NCBI GenBank assembly: GCA_035577545.1
Contig: DATLVI010000035.1
Coordinates: 89,746 to 153,745 of the forward strand
Length of the DNA stretch: 64,000 nt
Direction: 5' to 3'
Origin: Verrucomicrobiia bacterium
GTDB lineage: Bacteria; Verrucomicrobiota; Verrucomicrobiia; Palsa-1439
In this document: positions 41,408 through 49,899 of the stretch, one piece after another
Position numbering within the stretch: the first letter of the stretch is position 1
Layout of the letters: every line of letters starts with the position of its first letter
Position numbers and translations under genes: made by a program
Notes under the pieces: model-generated
What the model saw: the letters and a program-made list of their open reading frames with translations, nothing else
Database searches by the model: none
What the model was told of the DNA's origin: nothing

Positions 41408-43114
41408 ATGTTCGAAGGTGAAGGCGCCATACTTTCTGAACTGCTGCGCGAGCGTAATCTGGTCGGGCCGGACCAATTTCGCGAGCTGCAGGAGGAGCAC
41501 GAGCGCACCGGCAAGCCGTTGTCGCAGGTCATCATCGATTTTGGCCTGGTCAGCGAAGAGCAGTTGCTGCGTGCGGTGGCCGAGCACCTGAACCTGGAGT
41601 ACCTCAATCTCGAGGACATCGATATTGACAAGGCCGTGCTCCGCATCATGCCATCGAGCGTGGCGCGCATGTACCGGGCGGTGCCTGTCACCATTGCTGG
41701 AAACACCGTCACCGTGGCGGTGATGGATCCGTACAACGCGCAGCTTGTCGGCGAGCTTTCCTTTATCCTCGGCAAGGATGTTCAACTGGCCGTCGCGCCA
41801 TCGAAACAGATTGAGGACGCGATCCTTCGTTTCTTCGGCGAAGAAAGCGAGTCCCTGAAAGACGTGCTGGAGGACATGGAGTCGCAGCTCGCTTCCGCGG
41901 AGGTCGTGGAGACAGCGACGAAAACGGGCGGGACCGCGGCCCTGGAGGAATTGGCGAGCCAGGCGCCGATTGTACGGTTCGTGAACCTGATCCTGTTCCA
42001 GGCGATTCAGGACCGCGCCAGCGACATTCACTTTGAACCGTTCGAAGACGAATTCAAGATTCGCTACCGCGTGGACGGCGCCCTGTATGAAATGGCGCCG
42101 CCGCCCAAGCATCTGGCGCTACCGGTAATTTCGCGCATCAAGGTCATGTCCAACCTGAATATCGCCGAGCGCCGCCTGCCGCAAGATGGACGCATCCAGC
42201 TCAACATCGGAGGCAAGCAGGTGGACCTGCGCGTTTCGACATTGCCGACGCAGTATGGCGAATCGGTGGTGCTTCGCGTCCTCGACCGCACAGTGGTCAA
42301 CCTTTCGCTGGAAAGCCTGGGAATGCCGAATGATATTTTTGAGAAGACGACAGAAGTCATTAAGGTGCCCAATGGCATCTTCATTGTGACGGGGCCGACG
42401 GGATCCGGCAAGACCACCACGTTGTACTCCTGCTTGAAGCGAATCAATACCGTCGACATGAAACTGCTTACCTCGGAAGATCCTGTGGAGTATGACATTG
42501 AGGGCATCATGCAAGTGCCGATCAATGAAGCGATCGGCCTGACGTTCGCGCGGGCGTTACGTGCGTTTCTGCGCCAAGATCCCGATATTATCATGGTCGG
42601 CGAGATGCGCGACCTGGAGACTGCGCAAATCTCCATTCAAGCCTCGCTCACAGGCCATTTGGTGTTCACGACCCTGCATACCAATGACGCGTCCGGCGCG
42701 GTCACACGCATGATTGACATGGGCGTCGAACCGTTTCTGATCAGTTCCACGCTACAAGGAGTTCTCGCCCAGCGTCTCGTGCGCACCAGCTGCAAGAAGT
42801 GCAAGATTGCTTATGAGCCGACCGAGGCGGTATTGTCCGAGTTGGCTCTGACAAAGGAAGACACGCAGGGTCGTCCATTTTATTATGGCAAGGGCTGCAT
42901 GGAGTGCAACGAGACGGGATACAAAGGGCGCAAAGGTCTGTTCGAACTGCTCGTCATGTCGGAACCGATCCGTGAACTGATCAATATGCGCGCACCTGCG
43001 GGTGTCCTTCGAGCGCGGGCACTGGAATTGGGAATGAGGACATTACGGGAAGACGGCATTCGCAGCATTCTCGATGGCGAGACAACCGTGGAAGAGGTTC
43101 TTAAGTACACATAA
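41408..43114 (+). CDS. pilB: Type IV pilus extension ATPase, PilB/GspE family (second copy)
   Basis: A 568-residue paralogue of the first PilB. MshEN-type N-domain ('LLRERNLVGPDQFRELQEEH', 'IIDFGLVSEEQLLRAVAEHL'), motor motifs 'ASDIHFEPFEDEFKIRYRVD', Walker A '[14 protein letters not shown]', 'TSEDPVEYDIEGIMQVPIN', Walker B '[13 protein letters not shown]', 'GHLVFTTLHTND', and zinc pairs 'CKKCKIAYEP' and 'CMECNETGYKGR'. Intact, so both copies should be active. It starts 3 nt after pilT. Two PilB plus one PilT suggests either two pilus or secretion machines sharing PilC, or a heteromeric motor (inference). Confidence 0.93.
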   Translation: MFEGEGAILSELLRERNLVGPDQFRELQEEHERTGKPLSQVIIDFGLVSEEQLLRAVAEHLNLEYLNLEDIDIDKAVLRIMPSSVARMYRAVPVTIAGNTVTVAVMDPYNAQLVGELSFILGKDVQLAVAPSKQIEDAILRFFGEESESLKDVLEDMESQLASAEVVETATKTGGTAALEELASQAPIVRFVNLILFQAIQDRASDIHFEPFEDEFKIRYRVDGALYEMAPPPKHLALPVISRIKVMSNLNIAERRLPQDGRIQLNIGGKQVDLRVSTLPTQYGESVVLRVLDRTVVNLSLESLGMPNDIFEKTTEVIKVPNGIFIVTGPTGSGKTTTLYSCLKRINTVDMKLLTSEDPVEYDIEGIMQVPINEAIGLTFARALRAFLRQDPDIIMVGEMRDLETAQISIQASLTGHLVFTTLHTNDASGAVTRMIDMGVEPFLISSTLQGVLAQRLVRTSCKKCKIAYEPTEAVLSELALTKEDTQGRPFYYGKGCMECNETGYKGRKGLFELLVMSEPIRELINMRAPAGVLRARALELGMRTLREDGIRSILDGETTVEEVLKYT

Positions 43115-43156
43115 CAGCGCGGACGCTCATTGGGGCGCGAGGCGCGGAGGATGGTC

Positions 43157-44449
43157 ATGCCAAAATTCAACTATGTAGCGTTGGACACGCGGGGCAAGGA
43201 AATCAGCGGCGTCCTGGAGAGTGAAAACACAACGTCGGCGGTAAGTCGCATTCGCGAGATGGGCTACTTCCCTACAAATGTTGCCGAGGCCGATAAAGCG
43301 GCAGCGAAGAAGGGCGCCAAGACGCCGGGAACCCCCGCACAGGCGGGTGGCAAGGCTGCAGCCAAGAAGGGGCTTGGCTCCATGGGTCTCAGTTTTGGCT
43401 CTGGGAAAGTCAAAACCAAACTCCTGACGGCGTTTACACGTCAATTGGCCACGCTGATCGACGCGGGGTTGCCCTTGCTGCGCGGTCTCGACGTGCTGCG
43501 GAAGGGAGAAAAGAACGCGACGCTCAAGCGCACGTTGCAACAGATCGCCGAGAGCGTTGAAGCAGGCAGCACGTTCAGCGAAGCGCTGGCGCAGCATCCG
43601 AAGGTATTCAACCGCCTTTACGTCAACATGGTGCGCGCCGGCGAAGCGGGCGGCGTACTCGACGTGACTCTCGGGCGGCTCGCCGACTTTCAGGAAAAGG
43701 CCCAGAAGATCAAGAACAAGGTCATTTCAGCGATGGTCTACCCGGCCGTCGTCATTTTTGTGGCATTGGCCATCGTGTCGTTCCTGATGATCGTCATTGT
43801 CCCCAAGTTTCAGGAGATCTTCAACGACCTGCTCGAAGGCAAATCTCTGCCCGGATTGACTTTGTTCGTCATGCAGGTCAGTAATCTCGTCCAGCATCAG
43901 ATTCTGCTCGTTGCCGGCTGTATCGCCGCGTTGGTGATTTCTATCAAGATGATCGGCAAGACGGAGAAGGGACGGTTCTACCTGGACAAGATAAAACTGA
44001 ACGCCCCCATGTTCGGACAACTGATCCGCAAGGTTGGCATCGCTCGTTTCACGCGCACGTTGGGGACGCTCATCGCCAGCGGCGTGCCGATTTTGCAAGC
44101 CCTCAACATCGTGCGGGAGACCTCGGGCAATGCCGTCATCGCGAAGGCGGTTTCACAGGTCCACGACTCCGTGAAGGAGGGGGAACGCATTGTGCAGCCG
44201 CTGGAGGCCTCCGGGGTATTCCCACCCATGGTGATTAGCATGGTGGATGTCGGTGAGGAAACCGGCGCCTTACCCGACATGTTGATGAAAGTGGCCGACG
44301 TGTATGATGACGAAGTGGACAATGCGGTGACAGCGATCACTTCCTTGCTGGAGCCGATCATGATCGTGTTCCTGGCCGTCGTCGTCGGAACCATTGTCAT
44401 CGCCATGTTCATGCCGCTGATCAGCGTCATCGGTTCGCTGGGCGGTTAG
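43157..44449 (+). CDS. pilC: Type IV pilus inner-membrane platform protein PilC
   Basis: A 430-residue PilC/GspF protein. The short N-terminal domain 'FNYVALDTRGKEISGVLESE' is followed by a Lys/Ala/Gly-rich linker, then two GspF repeats: 'LLTAFTRQLATLIDAGLPLL' with 'HPKVFNRLYVNMVRAGEAGG', and 'IARFTRTLGTLIASGVPILQ' with 'FPPMVISMVDVGEETGALPD'. Three membrane helices, the last at the C-terminus ('IMIVFLAVVVGTIVIAMFMP'). It couples the ATPases to pilin assembly. GGAGG (43146-43150) sits 6 nt before this ATG. Last gene of the plus-strand pil operon. Confidence 0.95.
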   Translation: MPKFNYVALDTRGKEISGVLESENTTSAVSRIREMGYFPTNVAEADKAAAKKGAKTPGTPAQAGGKAAAKKGLGSMGLSFGSGKVKTKLLTAFTRQLATLIDAGLPLLRGLDVLRKGEKNATLKRTLQQIAESVEAGSTFSEALAQHPKVFNRLYVNMVRAGEAGGVLDVTLGRLADFQEKAQKIKNKVISAMVYPAVVIFVALAIVSFLMIVIVPKFQEIFNDLLEGKSLPGLTLFVMQVSNLVQHQILLVAGCIAALVISIKMIGKTEKGRFYLDKIKLNAPMFGQLIRKVGIARFTRTLGTLIASGVPILQALNIVRETSGNAVIAKAVSQVHDSVKEGERIVQPLEASGVFPPMVISMVDVGEETGALPDMLMKVADVYDDEVDNAVTAITSLLEPIMIVFLAVVVGTIVIAMFMPLISVIGSLGG

Positions 44450-44471
44450 GCGTAATAGAATTGAGCAAAGG

Positions 44472-44509
44472 GCGGCGGTTTTGCGCAGGCGAAACCGCCG
44501 CTTTATTTC
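44472..44509 (+). terminator. Terminator of the plus-strand pil operon
   Basis: GCGGCGGTTT (44472-44481) pairs perfectly with AAACCGCCGC (44492-44501), then TTTATTTC. It lies between convergent genes and overlaps the end of the exonuclease gene by a few bases. Confidence 0.8.
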
Positions 44510-45399
44510 GCACTGAAGAGATCCCTCTCTTCCGTCGCGGATGACCCTGTCAATTCTGCCAGCAGGGATTTGAACCCGAATCGACGATAGAGAACGGCGA
44601 GGGCAGCCGTATCCGCAGGGTGCACCTTCAAAGCCCCCAGATCGACAGCCAAAGGGACATCGGTTTGAAGTGCGATCAGCCGCTGATTGGCCCGCAGCCT
44701 GTCGGCTGAGGCGATCAGGGTTTCGCGCAGTTTCGGTTTGGCAATTTCGGAAACGCGGGCCAGAAGGTTGTCCAGAGTACCATACGCCTGCAGTAATTGG
44801 GCGGCTGTTTTCTCGCCAACCCCGTGCGCGCCGGGGATGTTATCGACTGAATCACCCAACAAACTGAGCAGATCGACCATCTGCTCAGGGGTAACGCCGA
44901 AGCGCGTTTTAACCGCAGCAGGATCGACAACGACGGTTTCCTTGCCATCCGGACGAAGAAGGCGAATACGTGGTCCTACGATTTGCATGAAATCCTTGTC
45001 ACTGCTGGCAATGAGCACGTCGCAGCCCGTGTTCGCAGCCTGTACTGCGAGCGTGGCGATGATGTCATCCGCCTCGTCGCCCTCGACCTCGACGATGGGG
45101 ATGCGCAGCGCCCGGAGAATCTCGCGTATCGCGGGAAGTTGGTCTTCGAGAGCGGGCGGGGTAGGTGGGCGCTGCGCCTTGTAACTGGGTAGCAGCGCGA
45201 GCCGTTTTTGCGGGGCGCCAAGGTCAAAGACGGCCGCATGATGGGATGGTCCATGGTCCACAGCCATCTTCTTGAGCATTTTGGTCAGCCCGTAGATGGC
45301 GTTGACGGGCGCACCATCCGGGCCGGTGAGAACGCGAATGGCGAAGAACGCGCGGTAAATCAGCGAGTAGGCGTCATAAAGAAGTACGGTCTCAGACAT
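44503..45399 (-). CDS. Stand-alone 5'-3' exonuclease (PolA N-domain/FEN family)
   Basis: A 298-residue protein equivalent to the 5' nuclease domain of DNA polymerase I: 'LLYDAYSLIYRAFFAI', 'AAVFDLGAPQKRLALLPSYK' with 'AQRPPTP', 'VEGDEADDIIATLA', 'IASSDKDFMQIV' (acidic metal ligands), and the helix-hairpin-helix 'LGDSVDNIPGAHGVGEKTA'. It stops where the 3' exonuclease and polymerase domains would begin. Known stand-alone homologues process flaps or RNA primers. No truncated polymerase remnant follows, so it looks like a genuine single-domain gene. TAACTT ends 10 nt before the ATG. Confidence 0.88.
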   Translation of the reverse strand: MSETVLLYDAYSLIYRAFFAIRVLTGPDGAPVNAIYGLTKMLKKMAVDHGPSHHAAVFDLGAPQKRLALLPSYKAQRPPTPPALEDQLPAIREILRALRIPIVEVEGDEADDIIATLAVQAANTGCDVLIASSDKDFMQIVGPRIRLLRPDGKETVVVDPAAVKTRFGVTPEQMVDLLSLLGDSVDNIPGAHGVGEKTAAQLLQAYGTLDNLLARVSEIAKPKLRETLIASADRLRANQRLIALQTDVPLAVDLGALKVHPADTAALAVLYRRFGFKSLLAELTGSSATEERDLFSAK

Positions 45400-45409
45400 G
45401 GTGCGGTGA

Positions 45410-45438
45410 AAGTTATCACGCCGCCTGGAATAAAACAA
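45410..45438 (-). promoter_or_regulatory. Predicted promoter of the exonuclease gene
   Basis: TTGTTT (45433-45438), 17-nt spacer, TAACTT (45410-45415) on the minus strand. The -10 box ends 10 nt before the ATG at 45399, without a Shine-Dalgarno. Confidence 0.4.
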
Positions 45439-45488
45439 TCCGGCCAGCACGGTGGCTTCAAGTCAGGTTATTCGGAGGAGAGCGTCAG

Positions 45489-48041
45489 CTACCGGGCGCT
45501 GGCCGTTATTGGCGTGCGATGAATCGGATTGCCTGATGGATCGATCAGCCGTGCGGTCACGAAGATAAGTAGGTTGCGCTTGGAACGCGACGTGGTCTTC
45601 GTACGAAACAGGCGTCCGACCATCGGAATGTCGCCGAGGAAAGGGACTTTATCGTCAATCTTCTGCAGTTGCTCCGTGATGAGGCCACCCAGAACGACCG
45701 TTTGACCGTCCCAAATTACGACACTGGTGATCAGATCGCGTGTGGAAAACAGCGGCTGCTTGATATCGTTGGCAGTCGTGACAGTACCCAGGTTGATGAC
45801 GTTACCGTAGTTGATGAATCCAAGGAAATCCGTGACCTGGGGGATGAGAGTCAAGCTGATCGTGTAGCCGTCGGCTCCAACGAACGGGGTGACGTTGAAG
45901 ACCACGCCAACCGGTCGGGTTGCGAAGGCAGTCGGAGTCGACGGTGTTACCGTGGGAGCCTGGATGGCGCCGCTGACGGCCGTACCTGGTTGGATAACGG
46001 CGGTGCTGAACGTTGTGGGATAGATGAACTCCTGCGCGACGCGGATCTGTGCTTGCGCGCCACTGATCGTGGTGACCTTTGGCGACGAGAGGACGTCGGA
46101 ACTTTGTTTTTGGGAGAGCGCCTTGATAATGACCTGGAACTGTGGATCCGTCAAAATGCCGCGGATGGTACCGATTTCGGATGAGCCCGAGGCAGTAGTG
46201 CCGAAACCAGCACTTGCCAGGAGCGCGTCAATTGCATTTCCCTGGATAACGGTGGAGTCTCGCAGGCCGGACGTCACGTCGAACGATTGATTCGGGACAG
46301 TACCGCTACCGGGAGGAAAGGCCCCAGACCCGTTGCCGCCGGTCGCATCGAAACTGCCAAGCTGCTTGGTGCCGACCTGCCAGTCGAAGCCAAGCTCATC
46401 GAGGTCATTTTGGGAGATTTCCACAAATTTGGCTTCGATTTGGACTTGCGGTGGGATGGCATTGAATGTCGCCAACACGCGCTCGAAATCCTCAAGGTTT
46501 TCCACTGTATTATGGACGACGATGATACTGGTACGTTCATTGTAAAAAATGCTGGAATTTGTAGGGAACAAGACGCCAGCGTCGACGAACATTTGTTTGA
46601 TGGTATTGGTCGACACAGAAATACTGACTTGGGGAAGAACGGAGGCCGGTCCAGATTGTACCGCTGGTGACGCTTGGGCCGCGCCGCCGGCTCCACCACC
46701 GGTTGCTTGCGTTTGCGTCGTGACGGCCGTGTAATTTGTGACCTCCACAGAAGGTCTGAACGCACCGGGATTGACAGGATATATGCGCGTGACCATATCG
46801 CCTGATGGAGCATCGATCGGCAGGACGATCACCGCGCTGGATTCGACGCGATATTTCAGGTTGGCGAGAGTCGTTACGTATTTCAAAGCCTCAATCAACG
46901 GAACATTCCGCAAGGAAAGTGTGATCTTGCGACCTTCAACTTCCCCGGCACCTGCCGCGGCGCCTGGTTCTGCTGCCGCGCCGGGCGCGGGAACTGGTGG
47001 CGGCGCAGTTGGCGGAGCGGCGGGGCCACTTGGGGCCGCGATGCCACCGCCCAAGACAATATTTACACCGACGTGGTCGGGGAGATCGAGCCGCCGGCTT
47101 TCGTCGCTAAGGAAGGTGATGACGTCGCTGACCACCGCTTCACGGTAATTGATCTCGGGGACAATAATCTCGTTCAGTTTCCGCACAATTCCTTGCTGGC
47201 GCACGGCCTCGCGACTAATGACACTGCTGTCTTTATCGATGGGGGGCGGCTGGGACTCACGATTGAGGGGCGGAACCCAGGCGTCCTCGACTTCCCGCAG
47301 GCGACGGGTGCGTGATTCGTCACCGGCACCCATGGCGATATCATTGCGCGCCTTGTCGACCGAGCGGAGCAGGGTCTCGGCATCCGCATTATAGGGATCG
47401 AGCATGAGGACCTGTTGGAAGCGTCGCTCGGCCTCGTCGTACTGGCCGGAGTTCATGAGGATCTTGCCTTCGCGAAAAAGCTTCTTGATCTGGTCTTTTC
47501 TGGCAAGGAACTCGGGTGTTTGGTCAGGGGCGGACCCGGAAGAAGAACTGGCAGCAGCGGAAGATTGTCCTCCAGTAGTGGTCGGCGTCGATCCAATCTT
47601 CTTCGTCTTGATAATAACATTCTCAGCAGCGTGATTCTTGGGGTCGTATTCCAACGCTTTTTGGGCCAGTTCGCGGGCCTTTACGTAATCACCGGCTTGA
47701 AAAGCGGCATCAGCGAGGCGCGAGTACGAAGTGGTTAGGCCCTGCAACGCGCTCGAGTAATCGATTTCCGTGGCTTTCGCCCGTGGGAGGATCCTGACAG
47801 CTTCTTCGAGCTTGGCGATGGCATCCTGATACTTGCCGCTGTAGTAAAGCTTCTTTCCCTCATCAATCAATTTACGGGCGGCGATCTGGGCTTCCTGGCG
47901 GCGAACGATCTCTTCTCGGGCAGCTTGCTCCGGGCTCGTGGAGCTGGTGGATGAGGAGGATGCCGTTGCGGCAGGCAGATTTCCAGACGCGAACAAACAT
48001 GCGCCGCTCGTGAGCAATACCAACAAAATTCTTCTTGTCAT
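45489..48041 (-). CDS. TPR-containing type IV pilus secretin, Amuc_1098/PilQ-like
   Basis: An 850-residue outer-membrane channel. Signal peptide 'RRILLVLLTSGACLFASGNL'. TPR-like region about 25-210 ('YSGKYQDAIAKLEEAVRILP', 'FQAGDYVKARELAQKALEYD', 'NSGQYDEAERRFQQVLMLDP'). A middle part with an STN-like stretch ('ITLSLRNVPLIEALKYVTTL'). Then the secretin domain: 'VQIEAKFVEISQNDLDELGF', 'VLSSPKVTTISGAQAQIRVA', 'VVIWDGQTVVLGGLITEQ', 'VPFLGDIPMVGRLFRTKTTS'. Pro/Ala-rich linkers join the parts. N-terminal TPRs on the secretin are a feature of the Akkermansia protein Amuc_1098. GGAGA precedes this ATG by about 9 nt. Last gene of the minus-strand pil operon. Confidence 0.9.
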   Translation of the reverse strand: MTRRILLVLLTSGACLFASGNLPAATASSSSTSSTSPEQAAREEIVRRQEAQIAARKLIDEGKKLYYSGKYQDAIAKLEEAVRILPRAKATEIDYSSALQGLTTSYSRLADAAFQAGDYVKARELAQKALEYDPKNHAAENVIIKTKKIGSTPTTTGGQSSAAASSSSGSAPDQTPEFLARKDQIKKLFREGKILMNSGQYDEAERRFQQVLMLDPYNADAETLLRSVDKARNDIAMGAGDESRTRRLREVEDAWVPPLNRESQPPPIDKDSSVISREAVRQQGIVRKLNEIIVPEINYREAVVSDVITFLSDESRRLDLPDHVGVNIVLGGGIAAPSGPAAPPTAPPPVPAPGAAAEPGAAAGAGEVEGRKITLSLRNVPLIEALKYVTTLANLKYRVESSAVIVLPIDAPSGDMVTRIYPVNPGAFRPSVEVTNYTAVTTQTQATGGGAGGAAQASPAVQSGPASVLPQVSISVSTNTIKQMFVDAGVLFPTNSSIFYNERTSIIVVHNTVENLEDFERVLATFNAIPPQVQIEAKFVEISQNDLDELGFDWQVGTKQLGSFDATGGNGSGAFPPGSGTVPNQSFDVTSGLRDSTVIQGNAIDALLASAGFGTTASGSSEIGTIRGILTDPQFQVIIKALSQKQSSDVLSSPKVTTISGAQAQIRVAQEFIYPTTFSTAVIQPGTAVSGAIQAPTVTPSTPTAFATRPVGVVFNVTPFVGADGYTISLTLIPQVTDFLGFINYGNVINLGTVTTANDIKQPLFSTRDLITSVVIWDGQTVVLGGLITEQLQKIDDKVPFLGDIPMVGRLFRTKTTSRSKRNLLIFVTARLIDPSGNPIHRTPITASAR

Positions 48042-48143
48042 ATGGCAGTTCTCCATTCCGTTCTCAACTCGCCCGAGGCGCCGCGCACACCCCCCTATCA
48101 CCATGCTAAAGCAGTAACCTTTGGGATTCCTGTGTAAGCCGAA

Positions 48144-48950
48144 CTACTGCTGAGACTTGATGGTGTAGTTCTCCCCTGTCTGCAAATCAACGATTACCAT
48201 CTGCTTCAGATCGATGTCAACGACTTTGTAAGTTTTGCCGGCACACTGGATCGGTTGTCCCCGGCGGAATTCGCGAGTTGGAGTCGCGACATCGCAGCGG
48301 ACAAGCGCCACCGGTTCTTCTTCCACCCCCGCCTGTCCCAAAACGAGGGTCTTCGGTTTGTTTCCCGGATGCTGCACCGTCAATTCCGATACATCGGTAT
48401 CGTGTTTGGCGCCGCTAGCCGGATCGTCTACGGTCTTTGACTTCTTCTCGAACTTCACGACTCGGTAACCCGTGTCCTCGTAGCGATCCTTGATGGGGTC
48501 GCCCACGGCCGGAATGAAGAACGAGTGGGCTCGAAATTGGAAATTGGCCTGGAAGTTATAGCCCTCTCCCTTGTCGGCGTTGTAGGAGTACGCCTTGAAA
48601 AGCAGGGTAAAGGGTTTGTGGACCGAGGCTACCAGAATGGGGAGGCCGTTCGTCGGGTTCCCCCCCACGAAGACGTTTGTCTTGGGTGGCACGTAGCCCC
48701 CGGGGTTGAAAATCTTGAGGTCCGCGTTCGTTGACCAAATGGGCGGATCCGCCACCGCCTGGAGAGCATTCGACAAGACTTGCAAGGGAACGTGGGAAGT
48801 GAGTTCTGGCTTGGGCGCGCGACGAGGCGCCTCATTTAGTTCCGTGCTAAGCGCACTGACTTTCAGGGCAAGTAAGACTGCCGAGACAATCAGGAGGACC
48901 AGCGCGGCCGCCAGGGTGATTTTCTCGTAGTGTTTCTTCAGGAAATCCAT
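48144..48950 (-). CDS. Amuc_1099-like inner-membrane pilus-associated protein
   Basis: A 268-residue protein: short cytoplasmic start 'MDFLKKHYEKI', one membrane helix ('LAAALVLLIVSAVLLALKV'), then a periplasmic region with beta-type C-terminus ('GQPIQCAGKTYKVVDIDLKQ', 'VIVDLQTGENYTIKSQQ') reminiscent of PilP-like alignment proteins. I place it by position and layout: between a secretin and a PilO-like gene, exactly as Amuc_1099 in Akkermansia. Primary sequence alone would not name it. The start is 24 nt after the upstream stop. A TTG at 48974 is an alternative. Confidence 0.72.
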   Translation of the reverse strand: MDFLKKHYEKITLAAALVLLIVSAVLLALKVSALSTELNEAPRRAPKPELTSHVPLQVLSNALQAVADPPIWSTNADLKIFNPGGYVPPKTNVFVGGNPTNGLPILVASVHKPFTLLFKAYSYNADKGEGYNFQANFQFRAHSFFIPAVGDPIKDRYEDTGYRVVKFEKKSKTVDDPASGAKHDTDVSELTVQHPGNKPKTLVLGQAGVEEEPVALVRCDVATPTREFRRGQPIQCAGKTYKVVDIDLKQMVIVDLQTGENYTIKSQQ

Positions 48951-48974
48951 GTCGAATCTTTCAGCCTTCGCCAA

Positions 48975-49898
48975 CTATGCATCCGGCTTTCCCGTTTCGG
49001 CCTTGCCTGTCGGCTTGCCGGAGAATTCGATCAGGTCGACCCGCACGGTCACAGCCAGATGCGCGCGTTTTGGCGGCGAAACGGCCGTCGGCGCGGGGGC
49101 CCCGCCGTGTGATCCAGCCGCCGGCTTCTCAGTGGGTGGGGGGGGCTCGCCAGTGATCTGCACCCTGCGAACGGCAAAGAACCAATCAGACCGCGTGAGA
49201 CTGTTAAGAAAATCGCGCAACGCTTCCGGCGTGCAATGGAATTGAAACTCAAAGGGTAATGTTTGATAGAGCGCCTTGGGATCGTTGACGATTGGCGCAT
49301 CCAGTGTGTCGGGGCCGTTGGACGGTTCGACTTCGGAGCGGCGGATCTGGTTGAGGTCATCCACGTGGCTTTCGATGAGCAAGGTGCTGATCTTTTCGAT
49401 GGCACGCAGTTGCTTCACCAACAGGGTCACGACACGTTTGGTGTCCTCTTCGGAAAGGTTGCGCGCCGGGATGGTGGGTGGCGTTCCGGCGTAACGGCTG
49501 AACCCGAAAGCGAAACCGTCCACAATTTTGACTCCCGCACCATCGGCCGCTTGCCCCAATTTGGCCAATTGGGAAGCCATCATTTGCAGGAAGGCGACGG
49601 GTCTGAGGTCAGGAGGCGCGTGGACGCGGCTGTGCGCGACGTTGGCCAGAAGCTCCTGATAGAGGTGGTCAACCTGTGCCCGGTCCTGCTTGACGATGTC
49701 AATGTTCGCTGGCGACGGGGCCGGCTTGGTCTGGAGCAGATGGTTGAGTTGCGACATCTGTTCTTGCAGTGCGGCATCAATTTCCGCCTTCTTGCCTGAC
49801 GCCTGCTGCTGGAGCCAAACGACCACCCCCAACACGATCAGGAACGCCGCGACAAACGAGACGATCATTACATGTTTTTTCAGCCACGAGAGGTTCAT
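48975..49898 (-). CDS. Amuc_1100-like (PilO-type) inner-membrane pilus protein
   Basis: A 307-residue protein with start 'MNLSWLKKHVMIVSFVAAFL', one membrane helix to about residue 28, a coiled-coil stretch ('GKKAEIDAALQEQMSQLNHL'), and a C-terminal ferredoxin-like alpha/beta region ('LYQTLPFEFQFHCTPEALRD'), the layout of PilO/GspM and of Amuc_1100. In Akkermansia the Amuc_1100 protein is surface-detected and stimulates TLR2; whether this relative does is unknown. The ATG lies 1 nt after the PilM stop (TGACATG), indicating coupling. Confidence 0.78.
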   Translation of the reverse strand: MNLSWLKKHVMIVSFVAAFLIVLGVVVWLQQQASGKKAEIDAALQEQMSQLNHLLQTKPAPSPANIDIVKQDRAQVDHLYQELLANVAHSRVHAPPDLRPVAFLQMMASQLAKLGQAADGAGVKIVDGFAFGFSRYAGTPPTIPARNLSEEDTKRVVTLLVKQLRAIEKISTLLIESHVDDLNQIRRSEVEPSNGPDTLDAPIVNDPKALYQTLPFEFQFHCTPEALRDFLNSLTRSDWFFAVRRVQITGEPPPPTEKPAAGSHGGAPAPTAVSPPKRAHLAVTVRVDLIEFSGKPTGKAETGKPDA

Positions 49899-49899
49899 G

